Notes: generated by a model from the letters alone, not told the origin. 64,000 nucleotides of DNA from Pseudomonas yamanorum (GCF_013386765.1 NZ_JACARE010000032.1:43892-107891), one strand, 5' to 3'. Positions 25,386 to 34,254 are shown, numbered from the stretch's first letter. A program made the numbers and translations.

Positions 25386-26540
25386 TCATGGCCTCTCCTC
25401 TTGCAATCGAATGCCAATGATTATGGCGGCGGCCAGGGCCGCAAGGCTGGCAATGCTGAAGGTCAGCGTCGGCCCCAGCAGGTTCCAGCTGTAACCTGAA
25501 TAGAGTGCGCCCAATGCGCCGCCGGTACCGGCCAGTGCGGCATACAGTGCCTGGCCCTGGCCCTGCTGGCGAGCGCCAAAGCTGCGTTGCACGAACTGGA
25601 TGGCCGCCGCGTGAAAACTGCCGAAGGTCGCCGCGTGCATCACTTGCGCCAACAACAGCACCCAGAAAAATTCGGCGAATGAGCCCAGCAGCAACCAGCG
25701 CACGGCCGCCAGCAGGAAACTCGCCATCAGCACCCGGCGTACCGAAAAGCGCGTGAGAATCCGGCTCATGGCCAGGAACATCAACACTTCGGCGACCACG
25801 CCCAAGGCCCACAGCATGCCGATCACCCCACGGCTGTAGCCCAGGTGTTCAAGGTGCAGGGTGAGGAAGGTGTAGTACGGGCCGTGGCTCATTTGCATCA
25901 ATGCCACACAGGCGTAAAACGCCAGCACGCCGGGGCTGCGCAGTTGTCGCAGAAAGCCGTCACCGGCCAGGCGATTGCCCTGGGTCAACGGCTGCGCATT
26001 CGGCACCCAGAGACTGGCACCGATGATGCCGGCCATGATCACCACGACCACCACCGGGTAGATGTCCAGGCTCAGCCAGTCGAACAGGCGCCCCATGATC
26101 ACCACGGTGAGAATAAAACCGATGGAGCCCCACAGCCGCACCTGGCTGTAGCGTGAGGTCTGGCCTTGCAGGTGCGCGAGGGTGATGACTTCAAACTGCG
26201 GCAGCACCGCGTGCCAGAAGAACGCGTGCAACGCCATCACCAGCGCCAGCCAGGCGTAGGTCTTGCTGACAAAGATCAGCGAGAAGCTCACCAGGGTACA
26301 CACCGCGCCAAAGCGCACGATGGCCAGGCGTCGGCCGGTGTAGTCCCCCAGCCAGCCCCACAGGTTGGGGGCCACGCAGCGCATCAGCATGGGGATGGCC
26401 ACCAGCTCGCCGATGCGCGCGCTGGAGAACCCCAGGTGATCGAAGTACAGCGCCAGGAACGGCGCCGTCGCCCCCAGCAGGGCGAAATAGAACAGGTAGA
26501 AGCTGGAGAGTCGCCAGTACGGGAGTGCTCCCGTCAGCAT
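25386..26540 (-). CDS. MFS transporter (HcaT/LacY-related)
   Basis: A 384-residue inner-membrane carrier with about twelve hydrophobic helices and the motif GWLGDYTGRR between helices 2 and 3. The start LPYWRLSSFYLFYFALLGATAPFLALYF and HAFFWHAVLPQFEVITL are typical of the HcaT (phenylpropionate carrier) group. The substrate is unknown. It is followed by the ARD-like gene in the same direction with a 28-base gap, so the two probably form an operon. It lies downstream of aroC, separated by a REP pair. Confidence 0.88.
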   Translation of the reverse strand: MLTGALPYWRLSSFYLFYFALLGATAPFLALYFDHLGFSSARIGELVAIPMLMRCVAPNLWGWLGDYTGRRLAIVRFGAVCTLVSFSLIFVSKTYAWLALVMALHAFFWHAVLPQFEVITLAHLQGQTSRYSQVRLWGSIGFILTVVIMGRLFDWLSLDIYPVVVVVIMAGIIGASLWVPNAQPLTQGNRLAGDGFLRQLRSPGVLAFYACVALMQMSHGPYYTFLTLHLEHLGYSRGVIGMLWALGVVAEVLMFLAMSRILTRFSVRRVLMASFLLAAVRWLLLGSFAEFFWVLLLAQVMHAATFGSFHAAAIQFVQRSFGARQQGQGQALYAALAGTGGALGALYSGYSWNLLGPTLTFSIASLAALAAAIIIGIRLQEERP

Positions 26541-26548
26541 AAGTGGCT

Positions 26549-26680
26549 TGTGGCGAGCGAGCTTGCTCGCGCTGGGTCGCGAAGCGGCCCCGATAGAAGC
26601 GCCGCATTGTTCCAGTTAACACCGGGTTGCAGGCTTTGGGGCTGCTTCGCAGCCCAGCGCGAGCAAGCCCGCTCGCCACA
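26549..26680. repeat. REPIN-like inverted pair between aroC and MFS gene
   Basis: Arms TGTGGCGAGCGAGCTTGC... (26549-26591) and ...AGCAAGCCCGCTCGCCACA (26638-26680) flank a 46-base centre. The right arm ends 5 bases from the aroC stop. Confidence 0.88.
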
Positions 26681-26685
26681 CACCG

Positions 26686-27777
26686 TCACAGCTGGCCCAA
26701 CACCGGCGTACTGACCTTCACATCGGCGTTCTGCCCGCGATGGCGCAGCAGGTGATCCATCAGCACGATAGCCATCATCGCCTCGGCAATCGGCGTGGCA
26801 CGGATGCCCACGCACGGGTCGTGACGGCCCTTGGTGATCACGTCCACCGGGTTGCCGTGCACATCGATCGAACGGCCCGGAGTGGTGATGCTGGACGTTG
26901 GCTTGAGGGCCAGGTGCGCAACAATCGGCTGGCCGGAGGAGATGCCACCGAGGATGCCGCCGGCGTTGTTGCTGAGGAAACCTTCCGGGGTCAGTTCGTC
27001 TCGGTGCTCGGTGCCACGCTGGGCCACGCAGTCGAAGCCGGCACCGATTTCCACGCCCTTGACGGCGTTGATGCTCATCAGCGCGTGGGCCAGTTCGGCG
27101 TCGAGGCGGTCGAAGATCGGCTCGCCCAGGCCCGGCATCACGCCTTCGGCCACCACGGTGATCTTGGCGCCGACGGAATCCTGGTCGCGGCGCAACTGGT
27201 CCATATAGGCTTCCAGTTCCGGCACCTTGTCCGGGTCGGGGCAGAAGAAGGCGTTGTCTTCGACGCTGTCCCAGGTCTTGAACGGGATTTCGATCGGGCC
27301 GAGCTGGCTCATGTAGCCGCGAATCACGATGCCCTGGGTGGCCAGGAATTTCTTGGCAATCGCCCCCGCCGCCACGCGCATCGCGGTTTCCCGCGCCGAA
27401 CTGCGGCCACCGCCACGGTAGTCGCGTTCGCCGTACTTGTGGTGGTAGGTGTAGTCGGCGTGGGCCGGGCGGAACAGGTCCTTGATCGCCGAGTAGTCCT
27501 TGGACTTCTGGTCGGTGTTGCGAATCAGCAGGCCAATGGCACACCCGGTGGTGCGGCCTTCGAACACGCCGGAGAGGATTTCGACTTCATCGGCTTCCTG
27601 GCGCTGGGTGGTGTGGCGGCTGGTGCCGGGCTTGCGGCGGTCGAGGTCACGCTGCAGGTCTTCCAGGGACAACTCGAGGCCCGGCGGGCAGCCGTCGACA
27701 ATGGCGACCAACGCCGGGCCATGGCTTTCGCCCGCGGTGGTAACAGTGAACAGCTTGCCGTAGGTATTGCCGGACAT
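26686..27777 (-). CDS. aroC: Chorismate synthase
   Basis: The last enzyme of the shikimate pathway, converting EPSP to chorismate with reduced FMN. At 363 residues it is full length. Family signatures are present: GESHGPALVAIVDGCPPGL near residue 16, RHTTQRQEADEVEILSGVFEGRTTG, GGGRSSARETAMRVAAGAIA and the C-terminal RHDPCVGIRATPIAEAM. Its ATG lies at 27777. It is followed on the same strand, beyond a REP pair, by an MFS gene. Confidence 0.98.
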   Translation of the reverse strand: MSGNTYGKLFTVTTAGESHGPALVAIVDGCPPGLELSLEDLQRDLDRRKPGTSRHTTQRQEADEVEILSGVFEGRTTGCAIGLLIRNTDQKSKDYSAIKDLFRPAHADYTYHHKYGERDYRGGGRSSARETAMRVAAGAIAKKFLATQGIVIRGYMSQLGPIEIPFKTWDSVEDNAFFCPDPDKVPELEAYMDQLRRDQDSVGAKITVVAEGVMPGLGEPIFDRLDAELAHALMSINAVKGVEIGAGFDCVAQRGTEHRDELTPEGFLSNNAGGILGGISSGQPIVAHLALKPTSSITTPGRSIDVHGNPVDVITKGRHDPCVGIRATPIAEAMMAIVLMDHLLRHRGQNADVKVSTPVLGQL

Positions 27778-27920
27778 GCAGGGCGCTCCGTGAAATCAGT
27801 TGAATCAAGTCAACCGTAATAACTTAAGGCGGCCAGTATACGCAGGCTAACCGACTAGTTCATCCTCGAAACCTTACCGGTAGACGTTGGTCCAACCGGC
27901 ACCTTCCTCATGATGGCGCG

Positions 27921-28883
27921 ATGATGCTGCGAGTTCTGCTTTTGACCCTCACCCTGTTTTCCAGCCTTGGCTTCGCCGCCTCCCCTGTCGTGCTGCAACG
28001 GCCTATCAGCCTGGACACCGGCAGTGGCGAGCTGTTTGGCTCGCTGTTGTTGCCCAAATCCGACAAACCGGTGCCCGTGGTGCTGATCATTCCCGGCTCC
28101 GGCCCCACCGACCGCAACGGCAACAGCGCCGATGGCGCACGCAACGACAGCCTCAAGCGCCTGGCCTGGGTGCTGGCCAGACACAACATCGCCAGCGTGC
28201 GCTACGACAAGCGCGGTGTAGCCGCCAGCCTTGCCGCCACCCCCGATGAACGCAACCTGACCCTGGATGCCTACGTGTCCGACGCCGTGGCCTGGGGCAA
28301 GCTGCTCAAGGCCGACCCGCGCATGGGCCCGCTGATTGTGCTGGGCCACAGTGAAGGCGCACTGGTCGCCGCCCTCGCCGCCCCGCAGCTCAACCCGGCC
28401 GGGGTGATTTCCCTGTCCGGCAGTGCGCGCCCGGTGGACCAGGTGATCCGCCAGCAACTGGCCGACCACATGCCACCCGCGCTGCTGCTACGCAGCAACC
28501 AGATTCTCGACCACCTCAAGGCCGGCCAGGTGGATGCCGACGTACCCACGCCGCTTGAGGGCATTTTCCGACCCAGCGTGCAGCCTTATCTGATCAGCCT
28601 GTTCCGCGCCGATCCGTCGGCAGCGTTTGCCAAACTGAAGATGCCGGCGCTGATCGTCCAGGGCACCAATGACCTGCAGGTCGGCGTGGCCGACGCGCAA
28701 CAACTGCAGAAGGCCAAGCCCGACGCCGAGCTGACGGTGATCGAGGGCATGAACCACGTGATGCGGATCGTGCCCAATGACGTGAAGCAGCAACTGGAAT
28801 CCTATAACGACCCTCAGTTGCCGCTGGCTGCCGAACTGGGCACCCGCCTGGTTCGCTTTATCGACGGACTTCGCGCCAGTTAA
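27921..28883 (+). CDS. Secreted/periplasmic alpha/beta hydrolase
   Basis: A 320-residue serine hydrolase with an N-terminal signal peptide (LRVLLLTLTLFSSLGFAAS, cleavage near residue 20). The catalytic triad is visible: Ser in GHSEGAL, Asp in GTNDLQVG and His in GMNHVMR. The oxyanion region is IIPGSGPTDRNGN. Two ATG codons (27921 and 27924) are possible. It is divergent from aroC. The substrate is unknown; it could be an esterase or peptidase. Confidence 0.88.
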   Translation: MMLRVLLLTLTLFSSLGFAASPVVLQRPISLDTGSGELFGSLLLPKSDKPVPVVLIIPGSGPTDRNGNSADGARNDSLKRLAWVLARHNIASVRYDKRGVAASLAATPDERNLTLDAYVSDAVAWGKLLKADPRMGPLIVLGHSEGALVAALAAPQLNPAGVISLSGSARPVDQVIRQQLADHMPPALLLRSNQILDHLKAGQVDADVPTPLEGIFRPSVQPYLISLFRADPSAAFAKLKMPALIVQGTNDLQVGVADAQQLQKAKPDAELTVIEGMNHVMRIVPNDVKQQLESYNDPQLPLAAELGTRLVRFIDGLRAS

Positions 28884-28929
28884 GCGAGTATTCCCCCTCC
28901 AGTCCTGAGTAAAACGGCCGATAAGCCAT

Positions 28930-28957
28930 GGGTCGACAGCAAAAAGCCTGTCGACCC
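28930..28957. other. Perfect 10-bp inverted repeat before the 267-residue gene
   Basis: GGGTCGACAG, 8 bases, CTGTCGACCC. There is no T-run, so it is not a standard terminator. It could be an operator or a leader hairpin 26 bases before the next ATG. Confidence 0.4.
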
Positions 28958-28983
28958 GCAGAGCTTGGACAGGATCGCGCCGA

Positions 28984-29787
28984 ATGACGAACACCGAAGC
29001 AACACCCGAATCTACCGCCGAGAGCACGGCTGAAACCGAAGCCGCCGCATCGGCCGCGTTACCGTGGGCGGAGGTCCAGGCCGAACATTTCAAGATGCTG
29101 CGCCTGGCCCCTCTGGCCACCGATCGCTCCACCGGCGTGAGGCCACTGCGCTTTGTGCAGTTTGGCTGGGCCGAACGCAATAACAAGGACCACAGCCTGC
29201 TGCGCATGGTCATTCAGTTGCCTGGCCAGCGGGTACGCCGGGAACAGAATCACCTGGATATCTGGGTCGATCACGCCACCCAGCGGGTGCACTTTGGCCC
29301 GGGCAACAGCCTGGAGATCGAACCGGCGAACCGCGGTATCGGCCGTTTCCTGGTAGCCCAGGGCGCTGCCTGGGCGAAAAAGAAGTGGGCGCACTATCGT
29401 GTCGACGGCGTTGACCTGGCCAACAAGGACGCGCTCAACGAAGCCACGCGCCTGCGCCGGGATCACTTCCTGCGCATTCAGGGGTTTGATGTGGCGTATG
29501 CCGATGTCCAGCATCTGAAGGGCAACGTGCAGCCGGGCAAGGTCAGTGACGTGCTGGACAGCTGGAACACTGAAAAACTGCAGTTCGTGGAGATTCTGGA
29601 AGCGGCGCAAATGCTGCAACAGGCCGAGCAGAACCTGGCCGAGCAGGAAGTGAAACTGCGCAAGGAAGAGGAAAAGGTCACCAAGTTCAAGCGCGAAGAC
29701 AGCGGGCTGCGCTTCACGATTACCTGCCTGGTGGCGTTTACCGTGTTTCAGGCGGGGTTGTTGATCTGGATTGCGACACATCGGTAA
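28984..29787 (+). CDS. Conserved hypothetical tail-anchored coiled-coil protein
   Basis: A 267-residue protein that I cannot place in a family. The first about 28 residues are a low-complexity Thr/Glu/Ala stretch. The middle is a compact domain (RFVQFGWAERNNKDHSLLRMVIQLPG; WAKKKWAHYRVDGVDLANKDALNEATRLRRDHF). Residues about 200-240 form a coiled coil rich in Glu, Lys and Gln. The last about 25 residues are a single hydrophobic helix (FTITCLVAFTVFQAGLLIWIA), so it is probably anchored in the inner membrane by its C-terminus. It follows ACAGGA. Confidence 0.78.
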   Translation: MTNTEATPESTAESTAETEAAASAALPWAEVQAEHFKMLRLAPLATDRSTGVRPLRFVQFGWAERNNKDHSLLRMVIQLPGQRVRREQNHLDIWVDHATQRVHFGPGNSLEIEPANRGIGRFLVAQGAAWAKKKWAHYRVDGVDLANKDALNEATRLRRDHFLRIQGFDVAYADVQHLKGNVQPGKVSDVLDSWNTEKLQFVEILEAAQMLQQAEQNLAEQEVKLRKEEEKVTKFKREDSGLRFTITCLVAFTVFQAGLLIWIATHR

Positions 29788-29812
29788 TCCTTCTGCAGAA
29801 ACCGGATACCAA

Positions 29813-29901
29813 TGTGGGAGCTGGCTTGCCTGCGATAGCGGTGTATCAGCCGGCATCCCCGGCAATGACACTCCGCTGTCGCAGGCAAGCCAGCTCCTAC
29901 A
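29813..29901. repeat. REPIN-like inverted pair
   Basis: Arms TGTGGGAGCTGGCTTGCC... and ...GGCAAGCCAGCTCCTACA lie between two convergent genes (the 267-residue gene and prmB). Confidence 0.88.
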
Positions 29902-29924
29902 CTGACCGCATTCCTGCCGTTAGA

Positions 29925-30833
29925 TCAGACCCTGGCGGCAAACACCGCCTGATGCGCCCGGCACTGCTCAGCCGTCAGCATGAACACACCATGCCCACCA
30001 CGCTGGAACTCCAGCCAGGCAAAGTCGACTTCCGGGTACAACGCCTCGACGTGAACCTGGCTGTTGCCCACTTCGACAATCAGCAAGCCCTTCTCGGTCA
30101 AGTGATCTGCCGCCTCGGCCAGCATCCGCCGAACCAGGTTCAACCCGTCATCGCCGCACGCCAGGCCCAGTTCCGGTTCGTGCTGGTATTCGTCCGGCAT
30201 GTCGGCAAAGTCTTCGGCATCGACATACGGCGGGTTGGACACGATCAGGTCAAAACGCTGGCCCGGCAAACCATCAAAGCCATCGCCCTGCACGGTGTAC
30301 ACCCGCTCGTCGACGCCATGGCGCTCGATGTTCTGGTTGGCCACTTCCAGCGCTTCAAAAGACAGGTCGCCCAATACCACTTCGGCGTCCTGGAACTCGT
30401 AGGCGCAGGCAATACCGATGCAACCGGAGCCGGTGCACAGGTCCAGGATGCGCGCCGGCGGTGTGCCCAGCCACGGTTCGAAGCGGTTTTCGATCAGTTC
30501 GCCAATCGGTGAGCGTGGAATCAACACGCGCTCATCGACGATAAACGACATGCCGCAGAACCAGGCTTCCTTCAACAGGTAGGCGGTCGGCACGCGCTCG
30601 TGGATGCGGCGGTGCAGCAACCGTTGCACGTGGGAGATTTCCTCTTCTTCCAGGTTGCAATCCAGGTAGCTGTCGGCAATTTCCCATGGCAGGTGCAAGG
30701 CGCCGAGCACCAGTTGCCGGGCTTCATCCCAGGCGTTGTCGGTGCCATGGCCGAAAAACAGGTCTTCCCCATGGAAACGGCTGACGGCCCAACGGATATG
30801 GTCGCGCAAGGTGCGCAGGCGAGAAGTGATCAC
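29925..30833 (-). CDS. prmB: Ribosomal protein L3 N5-glutamine methyltransferase
   Basis: A 302-residue SAM-dependent enzyme that methylates a glutamine side chain of ribosomal protein L3. The SAM motif ILDLCTGSGCIGIACA and the catalytic NPPY (DLIVSNPPYVDAEDF) are clear, and the N-terminal helical region (AVSRFHGEDLFFGHGTDNAWDEA) is typical of PrmB and not of PrmC. The start codon is GTG at 30833, preceded by CAGGAGC. Confidence 0.96.
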   Translation of the reverse strand: MITSRLRTLRDHIRWAVSRFHGEDLFFGHGTDNAWDEARQLVLGALHLPWEIADSYLDCNLEEEEISHVQRLLHRRIHERVPTAYLLKEAWFCGMSFIVDERVLIPRSPIGELIENRFEPWLGTPPARILDLCTGSGCIGIACAYEFQDAEVVLGDLSFEALEVANQNIERHGVDERVYTVQGDGFDGLPGQRFDLIVSNPPYVDAEDFADMPDEYQHEPELGLACGDDGLNLVRRMLAEAADHLTEKGLLIVEVGNSQVHVEALYPEVDFAWLEFQRGGHGVFMLTAEQCRAHQAVFAARV

Positions 30834-31073
30834 GGGGGCAAGCTCCTGGAAAAAACGACCGGCGATTCTAACAGCCTTAAGCTGTACCGACGATGTACGA
30901 AAAAACCCTTTGCCGCACGTCGGATTTCATCTTAATTGGGCTTTTTGCCTAAACGTAGTGCCCTATTGACATCGCTACACGCCAACAACGGCGTACCTTA
31001 CGATGGTAGCGATTCACAGAAGCGCTCAGCCAGAGGACAATGTCACAAAAGCCCCACTCACAGGAGCCCCAGA

Positions 31074-31664
31074 ATGTCCGTTCCAAAGACGATGTTTCAA
31101 CTCAGCGGTCGTGGTTACGCAGCGGCGAACCTGAACCATGCGACCCTCGTGATCATCGACGCCCAGAAGGAATACCTCAGTGGTCCCCTCGCCCTGTCGG
31201 GCATGGACTCTGCTGTCGAAAACATCAAGCAACTGACCGCTGCCGCGCGCAACGCCGGGCGCCCGATCGTGCATGTGCGCCACCTGGGTACGGTGGGCGG
31301 GCTGTTCGATCCCCAGGGCGAGCGCGGTGAATTCATCCCGGGGCTTGAACCCCAGGCTGACGAACCCATCATCGGCAAGCTGCTGCCCAGCGCCTTCCAC
31401 GGCACCGGCCTTGAAAAGCACCTGCAAGACCTCGGTTCCCTGGACCTGATCGTCTGCGGCTTCATGAGCCACTCCAGCGTCAGCACCACCGTGCGCGCGG
31501 CGAAGAACCTGGGTTTCCGTTGCACCCTGGTGGAAGACGCCTGCGCCACCCGCGACCTGCCTTACAAAGGCGGCATCCTCAGCGCCGACCACGTGCAGCA
31601 GACCGAAATGGCCATCATGGCTGACAACTTCGCCACCCTCGCCTTGACCAAAGATCTGATCTGA
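31074..31664 (+). CDS. Isochorismatase-like hydrolase lacking the catalytic Cys
   Basis: A 196-residue isochorismatase-fold protein. The Asp and Lys of the usual Cys-Lys-Asp triad are in IDAQKEYL and IIGKLLPSAF. At the Cys position the sequence reads CGFMSHSSVSTTVRAA, where family members with amidase activity have a Cys before V-x-x-T; here it is Ser. True isochorismatases also lack that Cys, so this may be a hydrolase of another bond type or a Ser-dependent variant. The ATG at 31074 has CAGGAG before it; the longer frame upstream is not coding. Cytoplasmic, substrate unknown. Confidence 0.87.
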   Translation: MSVPKTMFQLSGRGYAAANLNHATLVIIDAQKEYLSGPLALSGMDSAVENIKQLTAAARNAGRPIVHVRHLGTVGGLFDPQGERGEFIPGLEPQADEPIIGKLLPSAFHGTGLEKHLQDLGSLDLIVCGFMSHSSVSTTVRAAKNLGFRCTLVEDACATRDLPYKGGILSADHVQQTEMAIMADNFATLALTKDLI

Positions 31665-31673
31665 TCGACCTTC

Positions 31674-31699
31674 GATGAGCGGGTAGCCACCCGCTCATC
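31674..31699 (+). terminator. Strong hairpin after the isochorismatase-like gene
   Basis: GATGAGCGGGT-AGCC-ACCCGCTCATC is an 11-bp perfect stem beginning 10 bases after the stop. The following bases (CGCAAAAG) contain no T-run on the plus strand, so termination efficiency is doubtful. Confidence 0.45.
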
Positions 31700-31794
31700 C
31701 GCAAAAGCCTCTCATTTGCTGCAATTGCCTCTGTACCCGGAACAACCTGTGTATCTTCCGGTCGAAGGGCCGATACCCTGGAGGAAAGGTCGGA

Positions 31795-32115
31795 ATGAAG
31801 ATATCCGATGGTTTTGATGCACGTCGCTTGCGCCCCAAGGGCCCGAGCAACTGGCGTCTGCGCATCGGCGCCGGCTTTGCCGCGCTGTTTGCGATAGCGG
31901 GTGTGCTGCTGGCAATTGCCGGCGCCGCTGGTTTGTTTGGACACTCACCGGCCCTGGGCGAGCTGAATGCCAGCCCTGGCGGTTCTGCCATACTGTTGGT
32001 GATCGGCCTGCTGGTGCTGTGGTTCGGCCTATGGCTGTGGCGCCGTTGCCGTCGGCGCATGCGCCAACCCTTGTCACTGAACATCGCCTCGCACCTGATG
32101 AAAAAGCACGACTGA
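31795..32115 (+). CDS. Hypothetical two-helix membrane protein
   Basis: A 106-residue protein with two hydrophobic helices (LRIGAGFAALFAIAGVLLAIAGAAGLF and SAILLVIGLLVLWFGLWLW) and an arginine-rich cytoplasmic stretch after the second (RRCRRRMRQ). No family recognised. The start has TGGAGGAAAGGTCGGA before it, a good ribosome site, which supports a real gene. It precedes the Smr gene on the same strand. Confidence 0.72.
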   Translation: MKISDGFDARRLRPKGPSNWRLRIGAGFAALFAIAGVLLAIAGAAGLFGHSPALGELNASPGGSAILLVIGLLVLWFGLWLWRRCRRRMRQPLSLNIASHLMKKHD

Positions 32116-32190
32116 TGGCGCACAGATAGCGTTTGTTGCGCATCAAGCCGCCGCGATTAGGTAAACTGCCCGCCCTTCGCGGAGGCTGAC

Positions 32191-32748
32191 ATGCAAGACG
32201 ACGATTTTTCCCTGTTCAAGAACGAGCTGCGCGGCGTCAAGCCGATCAAGCACGATCGCGCCGAAACCGGCAAACCCAAGACCGACCGCGCCCAGATCGC
32301 CAAGCTGCGCCAGGCGGCGACCGTGCGCACGGACGCCACTACGGTGGACGGCCTGTCGGATCAATTCGTTATTGATGTAGGTCCCGAAGACGAGTTGATG
32401 TGGGCCCGCGACGGCGTGCAGGAAAGCCAGATGCGCAAGCTCAAGGTCGGCCAGATCCCGTTCGAGGGCAGCCTTGACCTGCATGGCATGAACGTCGAAA
32501 AAGCCCGCGAAACCCTCTGGGCGTTTCTTGCCGAAGCCACCAAATTCGAAATCCGCTGCGTGCGCGTCACCCACGGCAAGGCCGTGCGCCTGGACGGCAA
32601 GCGGCCGATGATCAAAAGCCACGTCAATACCTGGCTGCGCCAGCATTCCCAAGTGCTCGGCTTTACCTCGTGCCAGCCGCGCCACGGCGGCGCTGGCGCG
32701 GTGTATGTGATGCTCAAGCGCACCATGATGGAAGGCCGCGACGAGTAA
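32191..32748 (+). CDS. Smr domain protein
   Basis: A 185-residue protein with a C-terminal Smr (MutS2-like nuclease) domain. The family signature SLDLHGMNVEKARETLWAFL is followed by VRVTHGKAVR and the basic end RHGGAGAVYVMLKR. The N-terminal about 85 residues are polar and unstructured. Proteins of this group have endonuclease activity or act in ribosome rescue; which applies here is not evident. folE begins 78 bases downstream on the same strand. Confidence 0.92.
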   Translation: MQDDDFSLFKNELRGVKPIKHDRAETGKPKTDRAQIAKLRQAATVRTDATTVDGLSDQFVIDVGPEDELMWARDGVQESQMRKLKVGQIPFEGSLDLHGMNVEKARETLWAFLAEATKFEIRCVRVTHGKAVRLDGKRPMIKSHVNTWLRQHSQVLGFTSCQPRHGGAGAVYVMLKRTMMEGRDE

Positions 32749-32826
32749 CAAGTGCCATCGTCAGGCTTGCAGCGATGTGTCGGCCACCGTACCCTTGCCG
32801 TTTGCGAAAATCCCACAGGTAGTTTC

Positions 32827-33372
32827 ATGTCCCTGGAACAGAATTACACCGCGATCCTCGGCCAGCTCGGCGAGGACGTTTCCCGCGAGGGCCTGCTCGA
32901 CACGCCAAAGCGTGCCGCCAAAGCCATGCAGTACCTCTGCCGCGGTTATGAACAGACGCTCGAAGAGGTCACCAACGGTGCCCTGTTCAGCTCCGACAAC
33001 AGCGAAATGGTGCTGGTCAAGGACATCGAGTTGTACTCGCTGTGCGAACACCACCTGCTGCCGTTCATCGGCAAGGCACACGTCGCGTATATCCCGAGCG
33101 GCAAAGTGCTGGGCCTGTCGAAGGTCGCGCGTATCGTCGATATGTATGCCCGTCGCCTGCAGATCCAGGAAAACCTCAGCCGCCAGATCGCCGACGCGGT
33201 CCAGCAGGTCACCGGCGCCCTGGGCGTTGCGGTGGTGATCGAGGCCAAGCACATGTGCATGATGATGCGCGGTGTGGAGAAGCAGAATTCGTCGATGATC
33301 ACTTCGGTGATGCTGGGTGAGTTCCGCGAAAACGCGGCGACCCGCAGCGAGTTTCTCAGCCTGATCAAGTAA
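32827..33372 (+). CDS. folE: GTP cyclohydrolase I
   Basis: A 181-residue enzyme that turns GTP into dihydroneopterin triphosphate, the first step of folate synthesis. Zinc ligands are seen in YSLCEHHLLPF (Cys and His) and AKHMCMMMRG (Cys). The pterin/GTP-binding GKVLGLSKVARIVDMYARRLQIQE and SVMLGEFRE ends are canonical. The ATG at 32827 gives the right length; the longer frame is in the gene gap. Pseudomonads often have a second copy elsewhere. A strong terminator follows. Confidence 0.96.
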   Translation: MSLEQNYTAILGQLGEDVSREGLLDTPKRAAKAMQYLCRGYEQTLEEVTNGALFSSDNSEMVLVKDIELYSLCEHHLLPFIGKAHVAYIPSGKVLGLSKVARIVDMYARRLQIQENLSRQIADAVQQVTGALGVAVVIEAKHMCMMMRGVEKQNSSMITSVMLGEFRENAATRSEFLSLIK

Positions 33373-33390
33373 CAGGCTGCCAGGGAAAAG

Positions 33391-33416
33391 ACCGGCGTTC
33401 ATCGCCGGTTTTTTTT
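33391..33416 (+). terminator. Rho-independent terminator after folE
   Basis: ACCGGCGTTCATCGCCGGT followed by a T-run, 19 bases after the folE stop. Confidence 0.93.
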
Positions 33417-33473
33417 CGCCCGCAGAATTAAGGTAAGCTGCGGCCCCTTCTTCATGGGCAAGAGGTTTCAGCC

Positions 33474-33845
33474 ATGTTCGTCAAAGCACTTCGAGTGGGC
33501 CTCGGCCACGTCATCATCGCCGGCGACTTCCTTACCCGCCCGCGCAAAAAGCAGCGCCCTGCCGAACAACAGGCGCAGGTGAACGCTGCGGCCAAGGACC
33601 TGACCCTGTATCAATTCCACGCCTGCCCGTTCTGCGTGAAAACCCGCCGCACCCTGCACCGCCTGAACGTGCCGGTGGCCTTGAAGGATGCGAAGAACAA
33701 CGAACAGGACCGTCAGACCCTGCTGGAGCAAGGCGGCAAGATCAAGGTGCCGTGCCTGCGTATTGAAGAGAACGGCCAGACCACCTGGATGTACGACTCC
33801 AAGGTGATCATCGATTACCTGGACAAGCGGTTTGCGGCGGTCTGA
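33474..33845 (+). CDS. Glutaredoxin-like protein (GST N-terminal domain)
   Basis: A 123-residue thioredoxin-fold protein. The redox motif HACPFCVKTRR lies near residue 50 after a hydrophobic/basic start, followed by KVPCLRI (cis-Pro) and YDSKVIIDYLDKRF typical of GST N-terminal domains. A CPFC motif suggests thiol-disulfide exchange with glutathione. The N-terminal about 40 residues (MFVKALRVGLGHVIIAGDFLTRPRKK) may be an uncleaved membrane anchor. Preceded by a ribosome site AAGAGG. Confidence 0.9.
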   Translation: MFVKALRVGLGHVIIAGDFLTRPRKKQRPAEQQAQVNAAAKDLTLYQFHACPFCVKTRRTLHRLNVPVALKDAKNNEQDRQTLLEQGGKIKVPCLRIEENGQTTWMYDSKVIIDYLDKRFAAV

Positions 33846-33858
33846 TAGGCAACATTCT

Positions 33859-33945
33859 CTGTAGGAGCCTGGCTTGCCGGCGATGGCGGCCGAAAGATCA
33901 TTGACTGACTTTCGGGCCTCATCGCCGGCAAGCCGGCTCCTACAG
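33859..33945. repeat. REPIN-like inverted pair overlapping an AtuA-like gene stop
   Basis: Arms CTGTAGGAGCCTGGCTTGCC... (33859-33891) and ...GGCAAGCCGGCTCCTACAG (33916-33945). The right arm contains the stop codon (33940-33942) of the minus-strand AtuA-like small protein. Confidence 0.88.
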
Positions 33946-34254
33946 GTGGATTTCCAGGTCCAGCAATGCTGAGCCCAGGCACTTGCCATGGGCGTCCAGC
34001 GCCAGCGACCGCGTGACCCCGCCCCGCAGGATCCCCGGCAACACGAAGTTCAGTGCCTGCACATTGGGCAGCTCGTAACGCCGCACCGGTGCCGCGCCCG
34101 CCTCCAGCAACGGCGCAAAAAACGCCGCCACCACCTCGGCCGTCAGTTGTTCGCAGAGCAGCGGATAGTCCTCGGCCCGATACGCAATGATCGAGATGTT
34201 CGAGGTGTCGCCCTTGTCTCCCGTACGGGAGTGGGCCAGGGTGTGCAGCTTCAT
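33940..34254 (-). CDS. AtuA-related C-terminal domain protein
   Basis: A 104-residue protein matching the domain that in other bacteria follows the DUF1446/AtuA domain in one chain (HTLAHSRTGDKGDTSNISIIAY, RYELPNVQALNFVLPGILRGG). Here it is a separate gene whose ATG overlaps the stop of the AtuA-like gene by 4 bases, so the two are coupled. The stop codon lies inside a REP sequence. The name AtuA comes from acyclic terpene use in pseudomonads; other atu genes are absent, so terpene breakdown is not implied. Confidence 0.85.
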   Translation of the reverse strand: MKLHTLAHSRTGDKGDTSNISIIAYRAEDYPLLCEQLTAEVVAAFFAPLLEAGAAPVRRYELPNVQALNFVLPGILRGGVTRSLALDAHGKCLGSALLDLEIHL

